Positions 27,798-36,931 of a DNA stretch of 64,000 bases are shown one piece after another (positions within the stretch are counted from its first letter, which is position 1; the number at the start of each line of letters is the position of its first letter). The notes under the pieces were generated by a model, which worked only from the letters and a program-made list of their open reading frames with translations, had not been told where the DNA came from and ran no database searches. This DNA comes from Brachybacterium massiliense (GTDB lineage: Bacteria > Actinomycetota > Actinomycetes > Actinomycetales > Dermabacteraceae), in assembly GCF_900184245.1 (NCBI RefSeq), contig NZ_FXXB01000007.1, forward strand, positions 186,001 to 250,000. Direction: 5' to 3'. The translations under genes and the position numbers were made by a program.

Positions 27798-30212
27798 TCA
27801 GAGCTTCGTGACCGCGGCGTACCGCAGCACCAGGCGCTTGGTCCCGTGCGGGGCCCGGAACTGCACCTCGATCTGGGTCTTGTCCCCCTGACCGGCGACC
27901 TCGGTGACCGTACCCATCCCGAAGGAGTCATGGGTGATGCGGTCGCCGACCACGAGCTGGGGCAGCTTCTCGGTGGGGGTGGCCTTGCGGCCCGAGCCGA
28001 AGCTGGGGCGCTTGATGTCGCTGCGCCCCCCGCCGATGCCGCCGCTGAACGAGGGCCCCCGCTGCGAGCCATAGCCGTCGGAGCCGCCCGCGCTCCCGCT
28101 GTACCCGCCGAAGCCGGCACCGCTGAGGCTCGAGCCGGCGCGGGCCACGTCGAGCACGGCCTCGGGAACCTCGTCGAGGAAGCGGCTGGCGGGCATGAAC
28201 TGGGTCTGCCCCCAGGTGGCGCGCATCTGGGAACGGGTCAGGTAGAGCTTCTCCCGCGCACGGGTGATGCCCACGTAGGCCAGGCGCCGCTCCTCCTGGA
28301 GCTCCTCGGGATCGCCGAGGGTGCGGTTGTGGGGGAAGGTGCCGTCCTCCATCCCGGTGAGGAACACGACCGGGAACTCGAGCCCCTTGGCCGTGTGCAG
28401 CGTCATCAGGGTGACGAACTGGTCCTCCTCGCCGGGGAGCTGGTCGGCGTCGGCCACCAGGGAGACCTTCTCCAGGAAGCGGTCCACGAGGCTCGCCTCC
28501 GGATCGTCCGGGGCGCGCAGCGCGGCATCGGGGGCGATGTCGGCACCGGGCGCGGAGTCCTCCTGATCGTCCTCGTCCTCGAGCTCGCTCGCGACGGCGT
28601 CGGCCTCCTCGATCTGGGCCTCGAACTCGGCGGCGACGCTGATCAGCTCGGCGAGGTTCTCCAGGCGGGACTCGTCCTGCGGGTCATCGCTGCCCTGCAG
28701 CTCGGCGTAGTAGCCGGAGCGGGTGAGGATCGCCTCGAGCAGCTCGGCGGGCCCCTCGCCCTTCTCGGCCATCTCCTGGAGGTCCTCGAGCATCGCCACG
28801 AAGGTGCGCACAGCGTTCAGCGAGCGGGTGGCGATGCCGGGGGCCTCGTCGGCGCGGCGCAGCGCGTCGCCGAAGCCGATCCGCTCGCGCTCGGCGAGCA
28901 TCGCGATCGCGGCCTCGGCACGGTCGCCGATGCCCCGCTTGGGGACGTTGAGGATGCGGCGCAGGTTGATCTCGTCGGCCGGGTTGGCGAGCACCTGCAG
29001 ATAGGCGATCGCGTCCTTGATCTCGCGGCGCTCGTAGAAGCGGGTGCCGCCCACCACGCGGTACGGCAGCCCGATGCGGATCAGCTGGTCCTCGAGCGCG
29101 CGGGACTGGGCGTTGGCGCGGTAGAAGATCGCGATCTCCCCCGCGCTGCGGCCGTCGTCCACGAGCGCGTCGATCTGGCGGCCGATGTAGCGGGCCTCGG
29201 CCTTCTCATCGTCCGCGACGTAGAGGGTGATCTTCTCGCCCGCCCCCTGGTCGGTCCACAGGTTCTTCTTGCGGCGCCCGGAATTCTCCTCGATCACGGA
29301 GTTCGCGGCGCTGAGGATGTTCTGGGTCGAGCGGTAGTTCTGCTCGAGCACGATGGTGCGAGCCGTGGGGAAGTCCTGCTCGAATTCGACGATGTTGCGG
29401 ATGGTCGCGCCGCGGAAGGCGTAGATCGACTGGTCGGAGTCGCCCACCACGGTCAGGTCGGCGCGCGGATCATCACCCACCAGCTCCCGCACCAGCTGGT
29501 ACTGGGCGGTGTTGGTGTCCTGGTACTCGTCCACCAGCAGGTGACGGAAGCGCCGACGGTAGCCCTCGCGGATCGCGGGGTTCTCCCGCAGCAGGGTGAC
29601 GGTCAGCCCGATCAGGTCGTCGAAGTCCACCGCATTGGCCTGACGCAGCCGCTCGGTGTAGTTGGTGTAGATCCGCGCGAGGGTGCGCTCGAAGGGGTTC
29701 TTCGCGCTCTCGGCCTGGTCGGCGAAGTCGATCGGATCCACGAGGTCGTTCTTGAGGGTCGAGATCCGCGAGGCCAGCGCGCGCGGCGCATGCTTCTTGG
29801 TGTCCAGCTCGAGGTCCTTGGCGATCGTGGTGATCAGGCGCAGGGAGTCGGCGCTGTCATAGATGGTGAAGGAGCTCTTGAGCCCGGCCGCCGCGGCGTC
29901 GCGGCGCAGGATCCTCACGCAGGCGCTGTGGAAGGTGGAGACCCACATGCTGCGCGCGACGGGGCCCACCAGCTCGCCCACGCGCTCGCGCATCTCGGCC
30001 GCGGCCTTGTTGGTGAAGGTGATCGCGAGGATCTCGCCGGGCATCGCCTCGCCCGAGCGCAGCAGGTGCGCGATGCGGCGGGTGAGCACGCGGGTCTTGC
30101 CCGAGCCGGCGCCGGCGACGATCAGCAGCGGGCTGCCCCGATGCTCGACCGCCTCCCGCTGCGCGGGGTTCAGTCCGTCGGTGAGCTCCTCGAGACCGGG
30201 CGGCGGCGCCAC
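27798..30212 (-). CDS. pcrA: ATP-dependent DNA helicase PcrA/UvrD, catalytic core
   Basis: 804 residues from an internal GTG at 30212. Superfamily 1A motifs are complete: Q motif (GLNPAQREAVEH), Walker A (VAGAGSGKTRVL), DEYQDTN, GDSDQSIYAFRGA, LEQNYRST, TLHTAKGLEFP and VGITRAREKLYL. The C-terminal RNA-polymerase-binding Tudor-like domain (VGDRITHDSFGMGTVTEV) is present. It works in mismatch and nucleotide-excision repair and clears stalled polymerase. The natural start is almost certainly 30562, 94 codons earlier, but a 68-bp tandem duplication puts that extension out of frame. GGAG lies 4 bases before the internal GTG, so a shortened but catalytically complete protein could still be made. 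Confidence 0.88.
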   Translation of the reverse strand: MAPPPGLEELTDGLNPAQREAVEHRGSPLLIVAGAGSGKTRVLTRRIAHLLRSGEAMPGEILAITFTNKAAAEMRERVGELVGPVARSMWVSTFHSACVRILRRDAAAAGLKSSFTIYDSADSLRLITTIAKDLELDTKKHAPRALASRISTLKNDLVDPIDFADQAESAKNPFERTLARIYTNYTERLRQANAVDFDDLIGLTVTLLRENPAIREGYRRRFRHLLVDEYQDTNTAQYQLVRELVGDDPRADLTVVGDSDQSIYAFRGATIRNIVEFEQDFPTARTIVLEQNYRSTQNILSAANSVIEENSGRRKKNLWTDQGAGEKITLYVADDEKAEARYIGRQIDALVDDGRSAGEIAIFYRANAQSRALEDQLIRIGLPYRVVGGTRFYERREIKDAIAYLQVLANPADEINLRRILNVPKRGIGDRAEAAIAMLAERERIGFGDALRRADEAPGIATRSLNAVRTFVAMLEDLQEMAEKGEGPAELLEAILTRSGYYAELQGSDDPQDESRLENLAELISVAAEFEAQIEEADAVASELEDEDDQEDSAPGADIAPDAALRAPDDPEASLVDRFLEKVSLVADADQLPGEEDQFVTLMTLHTAKGLEFPVVFLTGMEDGTFPHNRTLGDPEELQEERRLAYVGITRAREKLYLTRSQMRATWGQTQFMPASRFLDEVPEAVLDVARAGSSLSGAGFGGYSGSAGGSDGYGSQRGPSFSGGIGGGRSDIKRPSFGSGRKATPTEKLPQLVVGDRITHDSFGMGTVTEVAGQGDKTQIEVQFRAPHGTKRLVLRYAAVTKL

Positions 30213-30562
30213 AGGGCTCCGGTGCCACGGCTGCTCGGCGGGGTGCGGGGCGTGGGTGTGATCCGCCGGGGGCTCGGGAACGGGGCTCTCCGCGTCCGCG
30301 AGCGCCTCGTCGAAGGGGACGGGGTGTGATCCGCCGGGGGCTCGGGAACGGGGCTCTCCGCGTCCGCGAGCGCCTCGTCGAAGGGCGGCGCCTCGTCGTA
30401 GGGCGGCTCGTCCTCCTCGGGCGGAGCCTCGGGCAGCGGCGGCTCCTCGGGGCGGTCGCGCCGGTCATCGCGCGCCGACGGGGAGCCGACAGGGTTGACC
30501 CTCACCCCGTCGAGGCGGCGGAAGGCGTCGGGCAGCGAGAGATCGTCGAAGAGTGAGCTCAT
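30170..30562 (-). pseudogene. Frameshifted N-terminal extension of PcrA
   Basis: An open frame begins MSSLFDDLSLPDAFRRLDG, a start seen in actinobacterial PcrA, and continues in an acidic, Pro-rich linker. In the second repeat copy it leaves the helicase frame and runs on as a low-quality Arg/Pro sequence. Removing one 68-bp repeat copy restores exactly 94 in-frame codons joining DHTHAPHPAEQPWHRSP to the helicase at VAPPPGLEEL. So this is the real 5' end of the gene, disrupted in this sequence either by mutation or by an assembly error. Confidence 0.75.
30254..30385. repeat. 68-bp tandem duplication inside pcrA
   Basis: Copy 1 (30254-30317) and copy 2 (30322-30385) are identical over 64 bases, and the period is 68. 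Since 68 is not a multiple of 3, the duplication shifts the reading frame. Confidence 0.9.
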
Positions 30563-30741
30563 GAGGCCTCCAGGATAGGCACGCGCACCGACAGCAGGTG
30601 CCTGTGCGCCCCGCGGTGTGGACGGATCGACAGTTCCCCTCCCCGCTCGCGTCCCGCCCCGCGCCTGCCCACTTCCGTCCGGCGGCGGCCGGCACGCGCC
30701 TCACAGCGGGCGCTCGGCCCGTGCCATGCGAGAATCACCGC

Positions 30742-31878
30742 ATGTCAGAGGCGTCCCCCGGTTCCCCCGACTCTCCGCGCTCCCCGTCCTCGGCACGCCC
30801 AGAGCAGGCCGGCGCCGCACCGTCCGGCGAGGATTGGCTCGCCGAGGAGATGGCCGATCTCGACGCGGAGCGACCGCCCCGCGCCACCGCGGGCAAGGTC
30901 GTGGCCCAGCTGGTCTCCGCGCTGCTGGTGATCGCCCTGCTGGCCTGGGCCCTGCCCTGGGCCACCGGCGCGAGCTGGGGCGAGATCGCCGGCGCCTTCT
31001 CGTCCCTGCCGCTGTGGGCGGTGCCCGCGATGGCGCTGCTCGGCGTCGGTGCGCTGCTGCTGGAGTCGCTCACCGTGCGTGCCGCTCTGCCGGGCTCCCG
31101 CTGGTCGCCGGCGCTGCAGGGGCATGCGGCCTCGAGCGCGACGGCCCTCGCCGTGCCCGGCGGGTCGATCCTGGGCCTGACGCTGATGGGCTGGATCCTG
31201 CGCCGCGCCGGTCTCGCGCTGTCTGTCATCCTCACCGGGATCATGGCCGCCTCCCTGGTGGAGATGGCGCTCACCTCGGTGCTGATCCCGGTGATCGGGC
31301 TGGGCGCCTACGCGCTGAGCTCCAGCCTGGCACCGGCCGGGATCGCGCTGCCGGGGGCGCTCTGGGCGGCGCTGCTCGCGGTGCTCGGCGCGCTGCTCGC
31401 CCTGGCGGCGACCGCGCTGCTGCTGCGCCGCTCGGTGCTGACGTGGCTGCTGGCCCACAGCGGGCAGAGCGTTCCCGAGCACATCGCCGCCCAGATCCTC
31501 CGGATCCGGGACTCCGTGGTGGAGGTGCTGCGGCATCGTGCGGCGGCGCTCACGCTGCCCACCGCGGGCGCTCGGCTGCTGCAGTGGGGAGCGCTGCTGC
31601 TGGCGATCGAGGCGGTCGGCGCCGAGGTGCCGCTGCTGCTGACGGTGGCGATCTTCGCGCTGGGCCGGGTGCTGTCGCTGGTGCCGCTGACCCCCGGCGG
31701 CGCGGGGGTGACAGAGGCGGTGGGCGGCGCGGCGCTGGTCGCGCTGGGCGTGGGATCGGCGCAGGCGGCCTCCGCGATGCTCCTGCTGCTGGTGACGATG
31801 CTGCTGGTGCCCCTGGTGTGCGGCGGGATCGCGACCGCGGCCGCGTTCACGACCGCACCGGCGCGGAGGGCGCGCTGA
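30742..31878 (+). CDS. LPG-synthase-like/UPF0104 flippase-type membrane protein
   Basis: 378 residues. A 50-residue polar N-terminus is followed by about eight membrane helices. The pattern matches the lysylphosphatidylglycerol synthase transmembrane (YbhN/UPF0104) family: an early LLESLTVRAALPGSRWS segment, VPGGSILGLTLMGWIL, and the C-terminal signature LVPLTPGGAGVTEAVGG. No soluble aminoacyl transferase domain is attached, so it is a stand-alone membrane unit, perhaps a lipid flippase. GAGAAT lies 6 bases before the ATG, consistent with a leaderless transcript. Lipid substrate unknown. Confidence 0.8.
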   Translation: MSEASPGSPDSPRSPSSARPEQAGAAPSGEDWLAEEMADLDAERPPRATAGKVVAQLVSALLVIALLAWALPWATGASWGEIAGAFSSLPLWAVPAMALLGVGALLLESLTVRAALPGSRWSPALQGHAASSATALAVPGGSILGLTLMGWILRRAGLALSVILTGIMAASLVEMALTSVLIPVIGLGAYALSSSLAPAGIALPGALWAALLAVLGALLALAATALLLRRSVLTWLLAHSGQSVPEHIAAQILRIRDSVVEVLRHRAAALTLPTAGARLLQWGALLLAIEAVGAEVPLLLTVAIFALGRVLSLVPLTPGGAGVTEAVGGAALVALGVGSAQAASAMLLLLVTMLLVPLVCGGIATAAAFTTAPARRAR

Positions 31879-31897
31879 GGCGGCCGGCGGCGCGGGC

Positions 31898-32374
31898 TCA
31901 GCCCTGCTCGTCGTAGTCGGGGGTCTCGATCCCCAGGGTGTGGGACGGGTGGGCGAGCAGCCCCTCGTCGAGGCTGGGCATCAGGGGGAACCCGCCGATG
32001 CTCGCACCGTGCTCGGTGCCCACGAAGGCGGCGACCTCCTCGACATGGCGGTGGGCGTCGTCGCCGCGGCCGAGGAAGCCCGCACCGGCGTAGCCGCCCA
32101 GGCGTCGGCCGCTGCTGCGCTCCGCGCCGAGCGCCACGGCGTCGAGCTGCTTGGCGCTCGTGCGCAGGCCGCGCGCGATACGGCCCAGCTCTGGGTACTG
32201 CTCGAGGGTCCAGCGCTCGTGGGCCTGCTCCCCCACCGCGCGCACCGAGGGGTCCGGGGCTCGGGCGAGCTCGGTGAGCCCGTTGGCCAGCCGCAGGCGC
32301 AGGATCGTGAGCCGGTCCGCGGCGCGGCGCAGTGCGGCGGCATGGCGGCGCACCTCACGCGGATCCGCGGTCAT
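31898..32374 (-). CDS. Hypothetical helical protein
   Basis: 158 residues, starting MTADPREVRRHAAALRRAADRL with a strong GGAGGAG ribosome site. The first 90 residues are predicted helical and Arg/Ala/Leu-rich, reminiscent of the WXG100/ESX-type helical bundle but without the WxG motif. The C-terminal half is acidic and Gly-rich and ends SHTLGIETPDYDEQG. The gene overlaps the 3' end of the upstream hydrolase gene by 20 bases, so the two are coexpressed. Function not recognised. Confidence 0.6.
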   Translation of the reverse strand: MTADPREVRRHAAALRRAADRLTILRLRLANGLTELARAPDPSVRAVGEQAHERWTLEQYPELGRIARGLRTSAKQLDAVALGAERSSGRRLGGYAGAGFLGRGDDAHRHVEEVAAFVGTEHGASIGGFPLMPSLDEGLLAHPSHTLGIETPDYDEQG

Positions 32375-33407
32375 CCGGCTCCTCCTTCCCAGGCCTCTCC
32401 GGCACGGAGCCGCCGTGCTCGGCGGCGGATGCTGTCATCGTAGGGGCTCCCAGTGCCGGTGACTCCAACCAGTCGTCCAGGAAGGCCACCGCGCGCGAGC
32501 GCGCGTCCGCATCCGAGAGGAAGACGTCGTGGCGGGCGCCCTCGACCGCTTCGATCCGCACCTGGTGCCCGAGCCCTGCGGCGGCCACGGCCAGGGACTT
32601 CACGTCGAGCACGGAGTCCGCACGCCGCATCTCCTCGCTGAAGCGGGACCCGAAGCGGCTGCGTGCCGAGTGCAGCACGAGCACCGGGATGCTGAGGGGT
32701 CCGGCTGCGGCCAGGCGGCTCTGCCCCTCGATGATCGCCGCGAGGGTCGAGGCGGGCAGGCGGTGCCCGCCGGGCGGCTTCAGGGAGAGGTCGTAGTCGT
32801 AGGAGCCCCCGTAGTCCCGGTGCGTGCTGCGGGCGAAGTGATCGCTGCCGACGGGGAGGATCGGCCGCTCCCTGAGCCGGTCCGCGAGCAGGCGCACGGG
32901 GGCCTCGGCGAGCGAGCGGCTGACCGGCCCCAGGTGCATCTCGAGCCAGGGCGAGTTCAGCGCGAGGCCGCGCACCGTGCCGGGATGGCGCTGGGCCCAC
33001 AGCGCCGCGATCAGTCCGCCCGTGGAGTGCGCCAGCAGAATCGGCGGCCGCTCCCGCCCGATGATGCGCAGGGACGCGCCGATCTCCTGGTCGTAGCGGT
33101 TCAGATGGTCCACCGCCGTGGCGGTCTGTCCGGGCAGCAGACTGCGGCCGTACTTGCGCAGGTCCAGCCCCCACACATCGTGCCCGCGCTGCCCGAGGTG
33201 CTCCATCAGGTCGCGGTGGAAGATGTAGTCCGACCAGCCGTGCATCAGCAGGATCGGGGGCTTCTCATCGTCGGCCCCCACCGAGCCCGGTGTCCCGTCG
33301 GCGGATTCGCGGTGGAGGAGCGTCGCGATCAGAGGGCCTTCCTCGTCCTCGCCGAGCTCCAGGCGATGGGCGACGTATCCCTCTCCCAGGATCGGGTCGG
33401 TGCTCAC
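32355..33407 (-). CDS. Alpha/beta hydrolase, monoacylglycerol-lipase/S33 type
   Basis: 350 residues from a GTG that overlaps the bldC stop (GTGA). Oxyanion loop ILLMHGWSDYIFHRDLMEHL, nucleophile Ser in LLAHSTGGLIAALW, catalytic His in VEGARHDVFLSD near the C-terminus, and an acid before it. The SDYIFH and RKYGRS motifs are typical of the lysophospholipase/monoglyceride lipase group. Intracellular, with no signal peptide. The substrate is probably an acyl ester; the sequence does not tell which. An acidic low-complexity tail of about 25 residues overlaps the next gene. Confidence 0.8.
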   Translation of the reverse strand: MSTDPILGEGYVAHRLELGEDEEGPLIATLLHRESADGTPGSVGADDEKPPILLMHGWSDYIFHRDLMEHLGQRGHDVWGLDLRKYGRSLLPGQTATAVDHLNRYDQEIGASLRIIGRERPPILLAHSTGGLIAALWAQRHPGTVRGLALNSPWLEMHLGPVSRSLAEAPVRLLADRLRERPILPVGSDHFARSTHRDYGGSYDYDLSLKPPGGHRLPASTLAAIIEGQSRLAAAGPLSIPVLVLHSARSRFGSRFSEEMRRADSVLDVKSLAVAAAGLGHQVRIEAVEGARHDVFLSDADARSRAVAFLDDWLESPALGAPTMTASAAEHGGSVPERPGKEEPDDRGSA

Positions 33408-33622
33408 TCGTCCTTGGTGCTGTCCTGGAGGAGCTCGACGACCTCGTCGCGCCGGTACCGGCGGTGCCCGCCGAGGGTGCGCATGTACGTCAGCTTGCCG
33501 GCCTGAGCCCAGCGGGTGACCGTCTTGGGATCGACATGGAACATCTTGGCGACCTCAGCCGGAGTCAGCAGCTCCGTGGCGTCCTGGTCGCCCGCGGGCT
33601 GTTGCTCCGTGGATCCGTTCAT
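33404..33622 (-). CDS. bldC: BldC-type MerR-family DNA-binding protein
   Basis: 72 residues, consisting only of a winged helix-turn-helix: LLTPAEVAKMFHVDPKTVTRWAQAGKL followed by RTLGGHRRYRRDEV. There is no effector domain. This is the BldC family, which binds direct repeats head to tail and controls development in Streptomyces; in non-differentiating actinobacteria the role is less clear. AAAGG lies upstream of the ATG. It leads a three-gene operon with the hydrolase and the hypothetical protein, and is divergent from DUF3073. This neighbourhood with purM/purF is conserved in actinobacteria. Confidence 0.9.
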   Translation of the reverse strand: MNGSTEQQPAGDQDATELLTPAEVAKMFHVDPKTVTRWAQAGKLTYMRTLGGHRRYRRDEVVELLQDSTKDE

Positions 33623-33939
33623 GGGGCGTGCGACCTTTCACTGCGAACGTCGGGGAGCGCGCGCACCTCATCGATCTCGAGCTCGTGCGCGGGTCCTGGC
33701 GCAAGACTACTCGGTCAGGAACTCGGATCGGCAAAATGCACGCCGTCGAGCGACCAAGATACGGGCTGGTCGGCGCTCCGCAGAACGGCGGGGCGGGGCA
33801 CGGAAGGGATGTCCGGCACGTCTCACGCCTCGGAGTTCGCCGGACAGCAGGGCGAGCATGTACCCTGGGCATCCGAAACTAATGCCATCTTCCGGGTCGA
33901 CAAGAACACCCGGCAGCCGATGCACAGGGGGTCAGATCC
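33623..33939. other. Intergenic region between bldC and DUF3073 gene
   Basis: 317 bases without a convincing gene. A TACCCT -10-like hexamer (about 33859-33864) points toward the DUF3073 gene, leaving a leader of some 70 bases that ends in a CAGGGGG box. Upstream signals for bldC are not clear. Short frames here look like antisense shadows. Confidence 0.5.
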
Positions 33940-34140
33940 ATGGGTCGCGGCCGACAGAAAGCCAAGCACACCAAGGTGGCACGGGACCTCAAGTACTACA
34001 GCCCGCCGACGGATCTCACGGCGCTGCAGCGCGAGCTGCAGTCGCAGCGGAGCGAGACGTCCTCCGCCGACGGAGACGACCGGGCCGAGGACAGCGACGA
34101 CTGGGCCGACGAGGACGCTCCGTCCATCTATCGCCGCTGA
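33940..34140 (+). CDS. DUF3073 small protein
   Basis: 66 residues. It begins MGRGRQKAKHTKVARDLKYYSP, the invariant start of the actinobacterial DUF3073 family, and ends in an acidic region and SIYRR. The basic N-terminus and acidic C-terminus suggest an RNA- or ribosome-associated small protein, but no function has been established to my knowledge. CAGGGGGTC lies 9 bases before the ATG. It stands alone, followed by a very strong terminator shared with the convergent purM. Confidence 0.9.
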   Translation: MGRGRQKAKHTKVARDLKYYSPPTDLTALQRELQSQRSETSSADGDDRAEDSDDWADEDAPSIYRR

Positions 34141-34177
34141 GGACGCTCCGGCTGGGGCCGGGATCCACCGTGACACC

Positions 34178-34211
34178 GTACGAGGGCCGACCGCGAGGTC
34201 GGCCCTCGTAC
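34178..34211. terminator. Bidirectional terminator, DUF3073/purM
   Basis: A perfect 15-bp stem (GTACGAGGGCCGACC and its complement) with a GCGA tetraloop. Confidence 0.92.
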
Positions 34212-34242
34212 TGTGTGCGGGCGGTGCGCGAGCCGACGGGCC

Positions 34243-35391
34243 TCAGGCCCAGCCGGGGTGCTGCCCGGCGAGCATGACCGCCCCGCCCTCGACGCCCTTG
34301 GCCCCGGTGACCACGCTCTCGAGCGGCGCACCGGGCTCGGGCAGGGACTCCTCGGGCACGACCTCGCCGATCACGCGCGCACCGAGGCCGCGCTCGGTGA
34401 GCAGCGCGAGTGTCGCGTCGGCCTGCTCCGCACCGACCAGCGCCACCATGCCGATGCCCATGTTCAGGGTTCCCTCGAGGTCGAGCTGCGGCACCGAGCC
34501 CCAGCGGGCGACGTGGGAGAAGACAGCCCCCGGCTCCCAGGTGGCGCGGTCCACGCGGGCCGCCAGCCCGCGCGGCATGACCCGGGCGAGGTTCGCGGCG
34601 AGCCCGCCGCCGGTGACGTGGCTGAGCGCATGGATCGCGCCGACGGTGCGGGCATCGCGCAGCACCGCGAGCAGATCCGCGGTGTAGATGCGGGTGGGCT
34701 CGAGCAGCTCCTCACCGAGCGTGCGGCCGAAGTCCGTGATCTGCTCCTCGAGCGAGAGCCCGGCCGCGGAGACCACGGCGCGCACCAGGGAGTAGCCGTT
34801 GGAGTGGAGGCCGGAGGCGTCCATGCCGATCACCACGTCCCCGGCGCGGACCCGGTCCGGGCCCAGCAGCTCGTCGGCCTCGACCACGCCGACGGCCGCG
34901 CCCGCGACGTCGTAGTCCTCGGGGGCCATCAGGCCCGGATGCTCGGCGGTCTCGCCGCCCACCAGCGCGCAGCCGGCCAGGCGGCAGCCCTCGGCGATGC
35001 CGCGCACGATGTCGGCGATCCGCTCGGGCACCACCTTGCCGCAGGCGATGTAGTCGGTCATGGCCAGCGGCTCGGCTCCTACCACGATGATGTCGTCGAC
35101 CACCATCCCCACCAGGTCACGGCCGATGGTGTCGTGGATGTCCAGCTCGCGCGCAATCGCGATCTTGGTGCCGACGCCGTCGGTGGAGGAGGCCAGCAGC
35201 GGGCGGCGGTAGTCCTTCAGGGCGCTGACGTCCACGAGGCCGGCGAAGGCGCCGATGCCGCCGAGCACCTGGGGGCCGTGGGTCGCGGCGACCGCCTCCT
35301 TCATCAGCTCGACGGCGCGGTCTCCCGCGGCGGTGTCCACGCCGGAGTCGGCGTAGGTGATCGCAGAGGGGCGGGGATCGGTGGTGTTCAT
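34243..35391 (-). CDS. purM: Phosphoribosylformylglycinamidine cyclo-ligase
   Basis: 382 residues. It makes AIR from FGAM in step 5 of purine synthesis. Family motifs: ITYADSGVDTAAGDRAVE at the N-terminus, ASSTDGVGTKIAIA, DLVGMVVDDIIVVGAEPLAMTDY, GGETAEHPG, and GLHSNGYSLVR. The ATG overlaps the purF stop (ATGA) and is preceded by AAGGA, so the two are translationally coupled. It is the last gene of the operon, ending at a strong terminator. The N-terminus is about 20 residues longer than the E. coli enzyme, as in other actinobacteria. Confidence 0.96.
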   Translation of the reverse strand: MNTTDPRPSAITYADSGVDTAAGDRAVELMKEAVAATHGPQVLGGIGAFAGLVDVSALKDYRRPLLASSTDGVGTKIAIARELDIHDTIGRDLVGMVVDDIIVVGAEPLAMTDYIACGKVVPERIADIVRGIAEGCRLAGCALVGGETAEHPGLMAPEDYDVAGAAVGVVEADELLGPDRVRAGDVVIGMDASGLHSNGYSLVRAVVSAAGLSLEEQITDFGRTLGEELLEPTRIYTADLLAVLRDARTVGAIHALSHVTGGGLAANLARVMPRGLAARVDRATWEPGAVFSHVARWGSVPQLDLEGTLNMGIGMVALVGAEQADATLALLTERGLGARVIGEVVPEESLPEPGAPLESVVTGAKGVEGGAVMLAGQHPGWA

Positions 35392-36878
35392 GCGTCCTTC
35401 CCGAGGTCGGCGGGCTCGGACTCGCGAGCCTGGATGATGCCCTGGGCCCGGGCGACGGGCTCCGGCAGGGAGACCGGGTACTTCCCGGAGAAGCAGGCGG
35501 TGCACAGCGTCTCCTCGGGCTGCGCGGTGGCCTCGACCATCCCCTCCTCGGAGATGTAGCCGAGGGAGTCCGCTCCGAGCGAGCGGGCGATCTCCTCGAT
35601 GCCGAGGCCGTTGGCGATGAGCTCGGCACGGGAGGCGAAGTCGATGCCGTAGAAGCAGGGCCAGCGCACCGGCGGGGAGGAGATCCGCACGTGCACCTCG
35701 GCGGCGCCGGCCTCGCGCAGCATCCGCACCACGGCGCGCTGGGTGTTGCCGCGCACGATCGAGTCGTCGATGACCACCAGGCGCTTGCCGGCGATCACCT
35801 CGCGCAGGGGGTTGAGCTTGAGGCGGATGCCCAGCTGGCGGATGGTCTGGCTGGGCTGGATGAAGGTGCGGCCCACATAGGCGTTCTTCACCATGCCCTG
35901 GCCGTAGGGGATCCCGGACGCCTGGGCGTAGCCGATCGCGGCGGGGGTGCCGGACTCCGGGGTGGGGATCACCAGATCCGCCTCGACGGGATGCTCGCGG
36001 GCCAGCTGGCGGCCCATCTCGGCGCGCGCCTCGTTGACGCTGCGGCCGGCGATGCGGGTGTCGGGGCGGGCGAGGTAGACGTACTCGAAGACGCACCCCT
36101 TGGGCTTCGGCGGCATCACCTGCTCGCTGCGCAGGCCCTGCTCGTCGATCACGATCATCTCGCCGGGGGCGACCTCGCGCACGAAGCTCGCGCCGCAGAT
36201 GTCCAGGGCGGCGGTCTCGGAGGCGACCACCCAGCCGCGCTCGAGCCGGCCCAGCACCAGCGGCCGGATGCCCTGCGGGTCCCGGGCGGCGTAGAGGGTG
36301 GTCTCGTCCATCAGGGTGAAGCAGTAGGCGCCGCGCAGGTGCGGCATCAGCTCGCGCAGGGAGTCCTCGAGCGTGCCCTCGCTGTTCAGCAGCGCGGTGA
36401 CCAGGGCGGTGTCGGTGGTGTTGCCGCGGGCCAGCTCGCCGGTGCGCGGGGTGCCCTGGCGCTCCTCGATGAGGGCGAGCAGCTCCTCAGTGTTGACCAG
36501 GTTGCCGTTGTGCGCCATCGCCACGGTGCCGTCGGGACGCGGGCCCAGGGTGGGCTGCGCGTTCGACCAGACGGAGCCGCCGGTGGTCGAGTAGCGGGTA
36601 TGACCGATCGCGATGTGTCCCTGGAGCCCCGCGAGGGAGGCCTCGTCAAAGACCTGCGAGACCAAGCCCATGTCCTTGTAGACGAGGATCTGGGAGCCGT
36701 CGCTGGTGGCGATGCCCGCTGATTCCTGCCCGCGATGCTGCAGGGCGTAGAGACCGTAGTAGGTCAGTTTCGAGACGTCCTCGCCCGGTGCGAAGACTCC
36801 GAAGACGCCGCAGGCGTCCTGGGGGCCCTTCTCGCCGGGGAGCAGGTCATGGGAGAGTTTTCCGTCGCCGCGTGCCAC
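35388..36878 (-). CDS. purF: Amidophosphoribosyltransferase
   Basis: 496 residues. First step of purine synthesis. The catalytic Cys follows a propeptide in DACGVFGVFAPG and would be exposed by removal of about 22 residues, as in Bacillus-type PurF. The PRPP loop LVVIDDSIVRGNTQ is intact, and Cys residues in GCVFEYVYL, WPCFYGIDF and TLCTACFSG fit the 4Fe-4S cluster ligands of this class. The GTG start at 36878 gives the usual N-terminus; no ribosome box fits, and CACTAT lies 6 bases upstream, so it may be leaderless. Operon with purM. Confidence 0.96.
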   Translation of the reverse strand: MARGDGKLSHDLLPGEKGPQDACGVFGVFAPGEDVSKLTYYGLYALQHRGQESAGIATSDGSQILVYKDMGLVSQVFDEASLAGLQGHIAIGHTRYSTTGGSVWSNAQPTLGPRPDGTVAMAHNGNLVNTEELLALIEERQGTPRTGELARGNTTDTALVTALLNSEGTLEDSLRELMPHLRGAYCFTLMDETTLYAARDPQGIRPLVLGRLERGWVVASETAALDICGASFVREVAPGEMIVIDEQGLRSEQVMPPKPKGCVFEYVYLARPDTRIAGRSVNEARAEMGRQLAREHPVEADLVIPTPESGTPAAIGYAQASGIPYGQGMVKNAYVGRTFIQPSQTIRQLGIRLKLNPLREVIAGKRLVVIDDSIVRGNTQRAVVRMLREAGAAEVHVRISSPPVRWPCFYGIDFASRAELIANGLGIEEIARSLGADSLGYISEEGMVEATAQPEETLCTACFSGKYPVSLPEPVARAQGIIQARESEPADLGKDA

Positions 36879-36931
36879 CGGTCCATAGTGCCACAGCGGG
36901 GCCTCGCCCCGAGCCGCCGTCCACGGCGGTC

